In this document: piece after piece, positions 53,501 through 61,644 of the stretch
How the letters are laid out: every line of letters starts with the position of its first letter
Position numbering within the stretch: the first letter of the stretch is position 1
Origin: Pseudoalteromonas apostichopi
Lineage (GTDB): Bacteria; Pseudomonadota; Gammaproteobacteria; Enterobacterales; Alteromonadaceae
Assembly: GCF_030297135.1 (NCBI RefSeq)
Contig: NZ_AP028065.1
Coordinates: forward strand, 2,356,001-2,420,000
DNA: 64,000 nucleotides
Direction: 5' to 3'
Notes under the pieces: generated by a model
What the model saw: only the letters and a program-made list of their open reading frames with translations
Told to the model about the DNA's origin: nothing
The model's database searches: none
Position numbers and translations under genes: made by a program

Positions 53501-55069
53501 GCATTTGGTTTTCCGGCTGAGCCGCGTTCTAGTCGCTCGTTAACCTTAGGGATGCCAATTCCTACACGAATTCATTACTTGCGCATTATGCAAAAGCTTA
53601 AATCTGGTGAGCACTTCTCTGCAGAAGATGTAGTTTCAGTTGCGAGCGGTGAAAAGCGCCAAGTATTGATAAAAATAAGTGCAGTAGCAGGTAATAACCG
53701 CCAACTTGATAGCTATGTGATTATTGTTACTGATATTAGCGCGCAAAAGCTGGCTGAAAGTGAGCTACATTTACTCGCTAATTATGATGCTTTAACCGGC
53801 CTACCTAATAAAACCTTGTTTAATGATCGGGTGGTCCACGCTATTGAACAGGCTGATTATCATCAAACAAAAGTGGCGTTATTAAACGTTAATATTAAGC
53901 GCTTTAAGCATTTTAATGATTCACTTGGGCGCGAAGAATCAGATGAACTAATCAAGCGAGTTGCTAAGCGCTTAAAGCATGTACTTCGCCCGCAAGATAG
54001 TGTGGCACGTTTCGATGGTGATGAGTTTGTGATCCTTGCTGAAGATTTTAAACAGCTGGATGAATTACTATTACTATGCGCTAAAGTAATGGATTGTGTT
54101 GATACACATATTGAACTGAGCCAACAAGCGGTAAAAGTAAACCTTAGCGTCGGTGTTGCTGTTTACCCAGATGATGCAAAAGACACAAAAGCGTTATTAA
54201 AAGCAGCTAATGTGGCACTTTATCACGCGAAAAGTCATGTTGAAGGGTGTTATCAGTTCTATAAGCAAGAAATGAATTTACAAGTGCAGCGCACTTTGCA
54301 TTTAGAATCTCAGTTAAGTAAAGCTTACCAAGAGCACGAGTTTTGTAATTTTTATCAGCCAATAGTAAGCGCAGAAACTTGCCAAGTTGCAGGGCTTGAA
54401 GTGCTTCTACGTTGGCCGAGTAATGATGAATATAAACCTGAAGACTTCGCTAATGCCGCAGAAAGTTCAGGGCTTATTACCAAAATTATGTTGCAAACTC
54501 TATCGAGAGCATTGATTGAATTGCGCCAGTGGCGTACTACGCATCCTGATTTATATATTTCAATTAATCTCTCCGCCCTTGATTTTGAAAGCGAAAATCT
54601 GGTTGAAAAAATACATCAATCAATAAGCGCAATTAATGTACCTGCGAGTGCATTAGTTTTTGAAATCACCGAATCAGTTATGATGCATGATTCGGATAAA
54701 GCGCAGCAAAGTATGGAAAAGCTCAAAGCGCTAGGTTGTCGTATTTATATGGATGACTTTGGTACGGGCTATGCCTCACTGACCTATTTAAAACGTTTCC
54801 CGGTCGATGTACTGAAAATAGACAAGAGCTTTGTTAATGACATCGGAGTTGATAAAGGCGATGAGGCTATCATTAACTCAACACTTACCCTTGCAAAAAG
54901 TTTAGGTAAAGAGTGTGTAGCTGAAGGAGTTGAAAATCGCACCCAGTTACAATTCTTACGTTCTTTAGGGTGTGAGTATTTCCAAGGTTATTTGTTCAGC
55001 AAACCTGTGGCGGGAGACGAAGTGAAAGCGCTTTTAGATACACAGTGGAGCGATGAGTTTTTAGGGTAA
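50564..55069 (+). CDS. Membrane sensor with beta-propeller, PAS, degenerate GGDEF and EAL domains
   Basis: A 1501-residue protein. A signal peptide (1-25) precedes periplasmic two-component propeller repeats (about 27-690; GYLWLSTEGGLNRYDG is typical), then a Y_Y_Y domain (about 700-770) and a membrane span (787-807). PAS domains start at about 829 and 945. The GGDEF domain is degenerate: the signature is DGDEF (1151-1155), the metal-binding DxD is Asn1110/Lys1112, and GHxxGD is GREESD; an RxxD site remains. The EAL domain keeps Glu1279 (EVLLRW), NLSAL, the EITES Glu, Asp1397-Asp1398 (DDFGTG), KIDKSF and QGYLF. It is probably a cyclic di-GMP phosphodiesterase. Confidence 0.93.
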   Translation: MTKFFSSIALFFILTCGLFSHSAFSQVKRLSTSEGLSQSYVNTMLIDNSGYLWLSTEGGLNRYDGYQVVHIKGPNGELEDSIIDRIYQDPQGYIWIASLQAGLFRYDPTTDTYQQFIAKPTTEEQIFIESVFSMVAVDDKTLWLGRGWDFAKLDLETKKITSIFEIPERVKSSVIRELYAYQGFIFMGTSNGAYVYELASGKVRKLEHLQNEPSHIYQNYVKSFSVINNNTLLVGAVRGLYQVDISNLQAMFDTPDIAFKNKSLISDLNIWKIIPEANSVTLGTDKGLFEYNLETGELVKNMRLKESGYTLADTSIIDIVKDRSGGMWLATKNDGAFYQSYDNYNFINVTANTLKGDGLSHHSIWSITEFQNRLWLATHNGLTAVDLETYESEVFLKDYQVDLITTEFSIYQVMPYKDKLWLHTNRGVLSFDPKTGQATPVKAADPEKQVLINDWVHGILLMPSGDLYYVHPDYGMFVYNIDSQKVTRLGGKFDEFEPFLAYGFLPALSSNPEAPLFYNAGILYQVDPNTYELTTIYTVPEQHENVAVNVMSYIIDNNNVLWLSLSNFGLIGLDADTYEHIYTIDLEKNKLGTLLYDMVLDEAGMIWMSSHKGLWRLNPNNLHFQQFTGSEGLFSTEFNSGAFTKLESGQIVYGTLKGFTYFYPMDNHYQQALIDHVNITNLDLMSRDLPAELKQPIDSVVLEHDDIGLEVAFSAMAFNYQERIIYEYQLGDGQKTYTRNNNRVLFPKLSAGKYHLKVWAKDPLTGDLTPPAILNIEVKYPLWRAPHFIILYVILVALFVAAWIFRRNRMQQILLAAHKESKESEARLKLALEGSHSGVWDWSSQSPIIYQPRLKNELGYETDSVNLDDYLAKIHPHDKQTFRLEWLEFLSTQKGYFNCTYRLRHADGNWRWYKDFGKVVEWQGNAPEKVAGTYTNMTRELVFEENARLFGAAFEQTRDWVFILDKNLRIRATNKSFQDAFGFPAEPRSSRSLTLGMPIPTRIHYLRIMQKLKSGEHFSAEDVVSVASGEKRQVLIKISAVAGNNRQLDSYVIIVTDISAQKLAESELHLLANYDALTGLPNKTLFNDRVVHAIEQADYHQTKVALLNVNIKRFKHFNDSLGREESDELIKRVAKRLKHVLRPQDSVARFDGDEFVILAEDFKQLDELLLLCAKVMDCVDTHIELSQQAVKVNLSVGVAVYPDDAKDTKALLKAANVALYHAKSHVEGCYQFYKQEMNLQVQRTLHLESQLSKAYQEHEFCNFYQPIVSAETCQVAGLEVLLRWPSNDEYKPEDFANAAESSGLITKIMLQTLSRALIELRQWRTTHPDLYISINLSALDFESENLVEKIHQSISAINVPASALVFEITESVMMHDSDKAQQSMEKLKALGCRIYMDDFGTGYASLTYLKRFPVDVLKIDKSFVNDIGVDKGDEAIINSTLTLAKSLGKECVAEGVENRTQLQFLRSLGCEYFQGYLFSKPVAGDEVKALLDTQWSDEFLG

Positions 55070-55090
55070 AGCTAAACGCTTTACCCTTTT
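55064..55090. terminator. Bidirectional terminator between the EAL sensor and K+ channel genes
   Basis: GGGTAAAGC/GCTTTACCC with loop TAAAC is followed by TTTT; it includes the stop codon of the sensor gene and can serve both convergent genes. Confidence 0.8.
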
Positions 55091-55092
55091 AG

Positions 55093-56040
55093 TTAATCTT
55101 GGCGCTTTCCGCAATGGCGGCAATAAAGGCTACGATTACGGTTTTTCAGTTCGTTATGAATCGCTTTGTTCGCCTCTTGCTGACTTAACCCTAGTTTATA
55201 ACGCAAGTTTTCTAAGTGTTCCTCTTCAACGGGTGAAAGATGGCCATCTTCAATAGCTTCGTGTACCGCATCGGTAAAAACTTGTCTACGTTTTCGTAGC
55301 TGCTCAGAAAAACTCGAAGCTAACAAACCGGTTGGAATTGCCACCATGCCCATACTAACGAGTGTAATAGCGCCACCAAATAAGCGACCAAGGGGGGTCA
55401 CAGGCACGACATCGCCATAACCAACGGTTGTTAGTGTGACCATTGCCCACCACATTGCTGCAGGGATAGAGCCAAATTTATCGGGCTGAACATCATGTTC
55501 AATTAAATAAATACCACATGAAGCGATGATCAGCACCACAGCCATTATAAAAAATGCCGCAAGCAAGGAACTGCTTTCTTCTTTAAATGAGTTTAAAAGT
55601 AGTTGCATGGCGCGTGAATAACGAGTGAGCTTAAAGATCCGCATCAACCTAAGTACTCGTAAGAAACGTAAATCAACACTCACAAACACCATTAAAATGG
55701 TGGGTAAAATGGCAATGAGATCAATCAGCGCCATAGGCGAAAAGAAATACTTAATACGAATTTTTGAGTTTGTTAACGGGCTTTCTTTATGTGCGCTTTT
55801 ATCTACACAACACCAAAGTCTAAGTACATACTCTAAGGTGAAAATACCGACAGAAATCAGCTCAATCATTAAAAATTCGTGATGATATTGTTTTGCTAAA
55901 GGGCCGACCGACTCTAAAACAATCGCCACTACATTGATCATGATCAGTGACATTAAGAACACGTCAAGTGTACGACCAATACGCCGATACTTGCCGTTGC
56001 CTTCAAAAACGCGCGCTGTGTAATTTCTTAACCGCTGCAA
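55093..56040 (-). CDS. Voltage-gated-type potassium channel
   Basis: A 315-residue membrane protein with six spans. The S4-like segment RFLRVLRLMRIFKLTR carries regularly spaced Arg residues, and the selectivity filter is TTVGYGD. The cytoplasmic C-terminus ends with CRHCGKRQ, a small Cys motif. It should be a K+ channel sensing voltage. It is 16 bases after the patZ stop and could be co-transcribed with patZ. Confidence 0.9.
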   Translation of the reverse strand: MQRLRNYTARVFEGNGKYRRIGRTLDVFLMSLIMINVVAIVLESVGPLAKQYHHEFLMIELISVGIFTLEYVLRLWCCVDKSAHKESPLTNSKIRIKYFFSPMALIDLIAILPTILMVFVSVDLRFLRVLRLMRIFKLTRYSRAMQLLLNSFKEESSSLLAAFFIMAVVLIIASCGIYLIEHDVQPDKFGSIPAAMWWAMVTLTTVGYGDVVPVTPLGRLFGGAITLVSMGMVAIPTGLLASSFSEQLRKRRQVFTDAVHEAIEDGHLSPVEEEHLENLRYKLGLSQQEANKAIHNELKNRNRSLYCRHCGKRQD

Positions 56041-56056
56041 AATAATGATCCATTTA

Positions 56057-58726
56057 TTAGTTTAGTTTTAGCACCATATTAATGCTGCCTTCTTCAAAAT
56101 CGCGGGTGATCTTAAACCCTAGTTTTCGTGCCAGCTCAATCATGCCAGTGTTTTCCGGCAGGGTGATCCCGGCAATTTGTTTAACGCCTTGGTTTTTACA
56201 ATGCTCAATCGCGGCATTCATTAGTATTGTACCGAGCCCTAAACCTTGGCAGTCAGAGCGCACCACAATTGCAAACTCTGCATCTAGCTTGTCAGGATCC
56301 ATCAACACCCGAGAAACCCCTAGTGTGCAGGCTGAGCCGTTTTGCTCTTGGCTGACAATAAATGCCATTTCTCGGTCATAATCAATTTGCGTCATTTTTG
56401 CCAGCTGATCATGATTAAATTGCGGTAACTCACCAAAAAAGCGCTTATATCTGTCTTCTTTACTCAGTGACTGATCAAACTCTAAATGTGCTTGTTCATC
56501 TTCAGGTTTTATAGGTCTTAATTGTGCTTGAGTGTTATTTTTAAGAGTAACTTCTTTAACCAGTTCAATAGGGTAGGGGCGAATACACAAACGTTTACGA
56601 TTTGCTTTTGCTTTATAACGGCTCAGGCCAATTGTCGCATCAAGTACTAAAAATTGTCCATTGCTGGCTAAAATAGGATTTAGTTCGACACTGATTATAT
56701 CGGGTTGATCGATTACAAGCTGCGAGATACGTGTTAGCAAGGCGCATAAGCGATACTTATCGACTTTTTCTGGTAGTACGCGATCTTTAAGTACGCCTTT
56801 ATCGTGCGCTGCAGCAATCAGGTATTTTGCCAAGTTCATATTAAGTGGTGGTAATGCCACTGCAGCTTGAGCGAATTCAAGTCCGGTACCTGCTTCACCA
56901 AGTAAGATCACTGGGCCAAAGTTAGGCTCTGTTTTAATAGCGATACGCAGCTCATTAGCACCTGCTCGTGGCGCCATCTTTTGCAATGAAAAGCCTTCAA
57001 TATGGGCATCAGGGTAGGTGTTTTTGATTCGTAGCAGCATGGCAAAAGCTGTTTGCTCAACTTCTTGCGCATCATTTAAATTAAGTACCACGCCACCGAC
57101 TTCTGATTTTGAAGGAATGCTTGGGCTGATTAGTTTTAATGCTACCGGAAAGCCCAGCTCTATGGCTTGTTCTTTTGCTTCTGTTGGCGTGTAAGCAACC
57201 TCTGTTTGAATACAATCAATGCCATAATGAGTGAGTATTTGGCTTGCTTCATGGGTTGATAAATAGCTTTGCTCTTCGGCTAAAAATTCATTCACCACAG
57301 CGCGAGCTGCGTCTTTATTTATCTTCGCATCATCAGTATTCGATTCAGGGGTTTGCGTTAAGTGCTTTTGGTTACGACGATAGCTCACTAAGTGCATAAA
57401 TGCACCAACCGCACCTTCAGGTGTACGGTAAGTTGGAATGGCATTATTAGCGCAGACTTTACGTGCGGCATACGCAGCATCTTCACCCATAAAGTTCGTC
57501 ATAACATAAGGCCGAGCCATTTTAGGGATTTTTTCTAAGGTTTCGACAATGATCTCAGCATAGTCTTCACTTGGCGCTAAAGCAGAAGGAGTGTGAATGA
57601 TCAGTAAGTTTTTGACTTCTTTGGCTTGCAGCAAGATTTCTAAGGCTTGTTGATAGCGCCTTGGTGCTGAGTCACCAAAAATATCCACCGGATTCGAGGT
57701 CATCTCTGATTGCGGGATCACTTTATTAAGCGCCGCTCTGGTCTCGTCGCTAAGCTCAGCTAGTTTTCCTGAGCTCTGTAATAGCGTATCCACTGCCATG
57801 ACACCTGGGCCGCCACCATTTGTTAAGATAGTCAGTTGTTCGACTTTTAGTAATTTTGGGTGCATTGCCAGTGTTTGTGTAGCAGCAAAAAGCTCACGTA
57901 AGTCGTTTACCCTTAGCATACCTGCTCGCTGGAATAGCGCATCATAGACTGCATCTGAGCTTTGCTTGCCACCAGTATGGATCTCTGCAGCAAGAGCGCC
58001 CGCACTGGTTTTACCGGTTTTAATGGCAATTACGGGTTTACTAAACGCAGCGGCTCTAGCTGCGGAAATAAAGCTACGAATATCTTCAATATTATCGATA
58101 TACAACAAGATAGCTTTGGTTTTTGCATCTCGGCCTAAAAAGTCGAGTAACTCATCAAAGTCGATATCAAGGCAGTCACCGACAGACACAAAATATGAAA
58201 AGCCAATCTCTTTATTTTTGGCCCAATCAAGGATTGTTGAACAAACGGCCGCTGATTGGGATACAAAGGCGAGTTTTCCTGGACTGGCAATCGTATGGGA
58301 AAAACTGGCATTTAAGCCGATATGAGGAATGAGTAAGCCTAAGCAGTTAGGTCCTAGTAAAGACACATTTGCTTGAGTTGCAGCCTCTTTTAATGCTTGT
58401 TTTTGTTCTACATTTAAACCCGCAGCAATCACCACCGCATGTTTACAGCCAAGCTCACCAAGTTCATTAATGATGTTGATTAAGGTATTTTTGTTAGTAC
58501 AAATAACGGCAAGGTCGGGTACTTTTGGCAGTGCAGCAATGCTTGGATAGGCTAATACCCCGTGTACAGCGCTGTGATTTAAACTAACCGGCATGATCGG
58601 GCCTTTAAAGCCCCCTTGTAGCAAATTGCGCATCACCACAAAACCCGCTCGATTAGGGGAATTTGAGGCGCCAATGACCGCGACCGATTTAGGATTAAAA
58701 AAATGGCTAATACGTTTAACGCTCAT
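56057..58726 (-). CDS. patZ: Protein lysine acetyltransferase Pat (PatZ/YfiQ type)
   Basis: An 889-residue protein matching E. coli PatZ in layout. The N-terminal two-thirds is an ADP-forming acyl-CoA-synthetase-like region (NPKSVAVIGASNSPNRAG, LLGPNCLGLL, SQSAAVCSTILDWA) with an ATP-grasp part. The C-terminal GNAT domain has VRSDCQGLGLGTILMNAAIE. It acetylates and inactivates acetyl-CoA synthetase and other enzymes. I use the ATG at 58726, which has GGAAACAGC upstream; an ATG at 58789 would add 21 residues. Confidence 0.92.
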   Translation of the reverse strand: MSVKRISHFFNPKSVAVIGASNSPNRAGFVVMRNLLQGGFKGPIMPVSLNHSAVHGVLAYPSIAALPKVPDLAVICTNKNTLINIINELGELGCKHAVVIAAGLNVEQKQALKEAATQANVSLLGPNCLGLLIPHIGLNASFSHTIASPGKLAFVSQSAAVCSTILDWAKNKEIGFSYFVSVGDCLDIDFDELLDFLGRDAKTKAILLYIDNIEDIRSFISAARAAAFSKPVIAIKTGKTSAGALAAEIHTGGKQSSDAVYDALFQRAGMLRVNDLRELFAATQTLAMHPKLLKVEQLTILTNGGGPGVMAVDTLLQSSGKLAELSDETRAALNKVIPQSEMTSNPVDIFGDSAPRRYQQALEILLQAKEVKNLLIIHTPSALAPSEDYAEIIVETLEKIPKMARPYVMTNFMGEDAAYAARKVCANNAIPTYRTPEGAVGAFMHLVSYRRNQKHLTQTPESNTDDAKINKDAARAVVNEFLAEEQSYLSTHEASQILTHYGIDCIQTEVAYTPTEAKEQAIELGFPVALKLISPSIPSKSEVGGVVLNLNDAQEVEQTAFAMLLRIKNTYPDAHIEGFSLQKMAPRAGANELRIAIKTEPNFGPVILLGEAGTGLEFAQAAVALPPLNMNLAKYLIAAAHDKGVLKDRVLPEKVDKYRLCALLTRISQLVIDQPDIISVELNPILASNGQFLVLDATIGLSRYKAKANRKRLCIRPYPIELVKEVTLKNNTQAQLRPIKPEDEQAHLEFDQSLSKEDRYKRFFGELPQFNHDQLAKMTQIDYDREMAFIVSQEQNGSACTLGVSRVLMDPDKLDAEFAIVVRSDCQGLGLGTILMNAAIEHCKNQGVKQIAGITLPENTGMIELARKLGFKITRDFEEGSINMVLKLN

Positions 58727-58895
58727 GCTGTTTCCTTCGCTTGCGCTGTTTGTTAAAACTTCAGGGTCTGTTAAGTTTAATACACCCAAACTAGAACCGA
58801 CACGCTTCTAAAGTATTAAAAGTGATACTCATAAGATAACCTGTTTATAACTACTTTTCGAGTCAAAAACAGTGACCTACATCAAGGAGAAAAGC

Positions 58896-59612
58896 ATGAA
58901 TAAGACGCAACCATTTAATATCGTTATTGCAGCGTGTGCATTAGCGGTTGGTTTACTTGGATTAGGTTTTATTTTGAAAAGTGCGGCCCTTGATGTAAAG
59001 GGTATGGAGCGCACTGTCCACGTTAAAGGTTTAGCTGAAATGGAAGTGCCAGCTGACACCGTTATTTGGCCATTACAGTTTTCAGATGCCGACAATAATC
59101 TTGAAAAATTAGTTGGTCGAGTTGAAGAGAAAAGCGATGCGGTTGTGGCTTTTTTAAAGTTACATGGTTTTAGTGATGAAGAAATCAGCCTTGGTAGTCA
59201 ATCCATTATTGATAAGCAAGCCCGTGAATATGGCGGCGAGAATCAGCAGTTTCGTTATATTGCCCGTAATAATGTCATTGTTTATTCAAATGACATCGAA
59301 AAAGTGCAACATGCCTTAGGCGCAGTAAGCCAATTAGCGAAGCAAGGCATCGCGATAGTACAAGACAATTACGAAACGCGTATTCAATATTTATTTAATG
59401 GCTTAAATGAAATTAAGCCAAATATGATTCAAGAAGCAACCGAAAAAGCCCGCGAAGTAGCAATGAAATTTGCCAAAGATTCACAGTCTAAATTAGGTAA
59501 AATTAAAACAGCGCGTCAGGGGCAGTTTTCAATAACAGATAGAGATTCAAACACACCTCAGCTGAAAAAAGTGCGTGTTGTTACCAGTGTTGAATATTAT
59601 CTATCTGACTAA
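58896..59612 (+). CDS. SIMPL domain protein with N-terminal membrane anchor
   Basis: A 238-residue protein. The hydrophobic segment at about 9-28 is a signal anchor. The SIMPL domain (DUF541) follows, with VHVKGLAEMEVPADTVIW and the family-typical end VRVVTSVEYYL. It is predicted to be envelope-located; the function of this group is unclear. AAGGAG precedes the ATG at 58896. The 3' end overlaps the convergent flippase gene by 12 bases. Confidence 0.8.
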   Translation: MNKTQPFNIVIAACALAVGLLGLGFILKSAALDVKGMERTVHVKGLAEMEVPADTVIWPLQFSDADNNLEKLVGRVEEKSDAVVAFLKLHGFSDEEISLGSQSIIDKQAREYGGENQQFRYIARNNVIVYSNDIEKVQHALGAVSQLAKQGIAIVQDNYETRIQYLFNGLNEIKPNMIQEATEKAREVAMKFAKDSQSKLGKIKTARQGQFSITDRDSNTPQLKKVRVVTSVEYYLSD

Positions 59613-60857
59613 ACCCAATACCACAGATAAAGGCAGCCGCATGCGTGTGCATACAATAACCATGCGGCAAAGCGCACCTAGCATAAAGCCACCACTAAAT
59701 GCCACAGCCACCCCCAATAAGCCAAACTGATCTTTTAACAGTACTGCCATTAAAACCGTGACACTGGTTGCGCCAAGCAATACGTACAAGTTGATAAGCG
59801 GGTTCCCTTTTAACTTGATCATGCTACTGGCTAAAATTCTTGCTGGTAATAACAGCTGCCCGAGTAACAGCAGCATTAAAATCCAAAACCCTTCTTGCAA
59901 TTGGCTTTCGCCATAGAGAGTGAGTAGTGGCTTTGCGAGCAGGGCGAGTATAAAAATAGCGGCAAAGTTAAAACGCCATACCACTTTCATTAACTCGCTA
60001 AGTTGCTGCTCGGTCGTCTCATCAGCCATTAAAATGGGTTTTAAATATTGGTTGGCAGCATTGCCTAAAATAGTCAGTAAGCCAGCAATCACTACCGCAG
60101 GAAAGAAGATACTCACGCCTTGTGCACCAAACCAGTGATGCACCAGTAAGACATCGAGTTTTGCTACCAACACGGTTCCTGCGCCACTGGCGAGCATGAT
60201 CAATGAGTCTTTACACCATTGCTTGGTTTGGTAGCGGGCAGTGCTTGCGACGATCATTTTTTTGATTAACCAATATTGATAAATGACCACACATAAGATG
60301 CTACAAAACAACAGGATACAAATCTCGACTAAAGATAAGTCACCACGTATTAGATAGACTAAAAAGCAAAACCCAGCCGTTAGCAATTCAAAGATACACT
60401 GCTGCGTTATCAGGCCAATTTTGGGTTTGTTTAAAGCCACTAAAAAAGCAGATTGGCTTTGCATAATGGCGCCAATTGGCACCAGTAATAGTAAATAAAC
60501 CACATGCTCTTGGGCGCTTTGGTGCGGTGAAATAGCCTGAAAGCTAATCACCACAGCAGCGACAAAAATCACCCCGAATAAACAAGATGCAGCTAAATAA
60601 ACATGTTTTAAGCCGCGTAATAACTCATGTTGCTGAGCCTTGAAGAGCGGATAGCTAATACGCATTAAAGACGATGCAAAACCCATGCTCGCCGGTAATA
60701 AAAGAATTTCACAAAGTGCGAGTAATGCCGCGAACGTGCCAAACTCATCAGTACTTAATAACCTTGCAAGGCACAAGGTAAGTACAATACGGCTACCGTG
60801 GTTAAGGGCTGTAAAGCTGCTGAGCGATAAAAACGCTTTAACAACATCCTTATTCAT
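59601..60857 (-). CDS. Wzx-like polysaccharide flippase (MATE/MVF superfamily)
   Basis: A 418-residue membrane protein with about twelve spans. The N-terminus, ALNHGSRIVLTLCLARLLST followed by DEFGTFA, is typical of polysaccharide-synthesis flippases. No glycosyltransferase or polymerase genes are nearby; the only close partner is the unknown 227-residue gene upstream, four bases away. The substrate cannot be assigned. Confidence 0.78.
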   Translation of the reverse strand: MNKDVVKAFLSLSSFTALNHGSRIVLTLCLARLLSTDEFGTFAALLALCEILLLPASMGFASSLMRISYPLFKAQQHELLRGLKHVYLAASCLFGVIFVAAVVISFQAISPHQSAQEHVVYLLLLVPIGAIMQSQSAFLVALNKPKIGLITQQCIFELLTAGFCFLVYLIRGDLSLVEICILLFCSILCVVIYQYWLIKKMIVASTARYQTKQWCKDSLIMLASGAGTVLVAKLDVLLVHHWFGAQGVSIFFPAVVIAGLLTILGNAANQYLKPILMADETTEQQLSELMKVVWRFNFAAIFILALLAKPLLTLYGESQLQEGFWILMLLLLGQLLLPARILASSMIKLKGNPLINLYVLLGATSVTVLMAVLLKDQFGLLGVAVAFSGGFMLGALCRMVIVCTRMRLPLSVVLGLVR

Positions 60858-60861
60858 GGAG

Positions 60862-61545
60862 TTATTGATTGAGCGCGTTTAATAACTGCGCCGTTGGTAC
60901 CTGCAAATAGGCCGCACACAGTAGAACTTTGCTATCACTACTCGTTGGTTTATTGGCACTGTAAAAATGCTTGAGAGTATTTATCAAGGCACTGACAGCA
61001 GTTGGGCTATGGCTTTGGTCTACTTCCATCATGGCTAATAATGCTGAAAACTCATGTTTTGCTAGCATTTGGGTTGTCGTGTTTTGCGCTATAAAGCAAC
61101 CAATAGGGGTGAGCTGCTGCTTATTTAATGTTTTTAACGCACTTCCTAGGCTCTCGTTGCTTTCAAATAACATTAACGAGCGCAAATAATTAAAGGGCAG
61201 TTTATCGGGCTGACACTGAGTAAATAAATGATGTAGTAGGGTATTCCCTTGGTTGTCTGTTACGCAAAAGGCATTTTGAAACTTAAGGCCTGGAGTGAAA
61301 AAACTCAATTTATCGATATCATCAATCAAGCCCACAGCTTCACTTGGTAGCGGGCTTGCTTCGAGTAAATGCGCTGCCACATTTTGTAAAAACAAATATT
61401 TAACTTCACTACTGCAAGCTAATTGATAGATATGTTGTAATTGTGCCGCTTGCAAAACCCCCGATAAACTTTGGTAATCGGCAATGAGTTCTTTTAACTG
61501 ATGATGTTGTAGTCGGCTGTTCAATTGCTCAATCGCGCTTTGCAT
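60862..61545 (-). CDS. Hypothetical protein, partner of the flippase gene
   Basis: A 227-residue, mostly helical, cytoplasmic-looking protein with no signal peptide or membrane span. NQGNTLLHHLF and NKQQLTPIGCFIAQN have an ankyrin-like look, but I cannot assign a family. The gene ends four bases before the flippase start, so they share an operon. Confidence 0.6.
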   Translation of the reverse strand: MQSAIEQLNSRLQHHQLKELIADYQSLSGVLQAAQLQHIYQLACSSEVKYLFLQNVAAHLLEASPLPSEAVGLIDDIDKLSFFTPGLKFQNAFCVTDNQGNTLLHHLFTQCQPDKLPFNYLRSLMLFESNESLGSALKTLNKQQLTPIGCFIAQNTTTQMLAKHEFSALLAMMEVDQSHSPTAVSALINTLKHFYSANKPTSSDSKVLLCAAYLQVPTAQLLNALNQ

Positions 61546-61603
61546 GGAAATACTCGCTTTTTATTATTTATACATTTATAGCTCAACTACTTGTTTAAAT
61601 AAA

Positions 61604-61632
61604 TAAAAAAGGCCGCTGAGCGGCCTTTTTCA
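61604..61632. terminator. Terminator of the DUF885 peptidase gene
   Basis: GGCCGC/GCGGCC with loop TGA is flanked by six A and five T residues. It lies just beyond the stop of the minus-strand DUF885 gene, and its symmetrical runs could work in both directions. Confidence 0.88.
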
Positions 61633-61644
61633 AGTCTTTATTGT

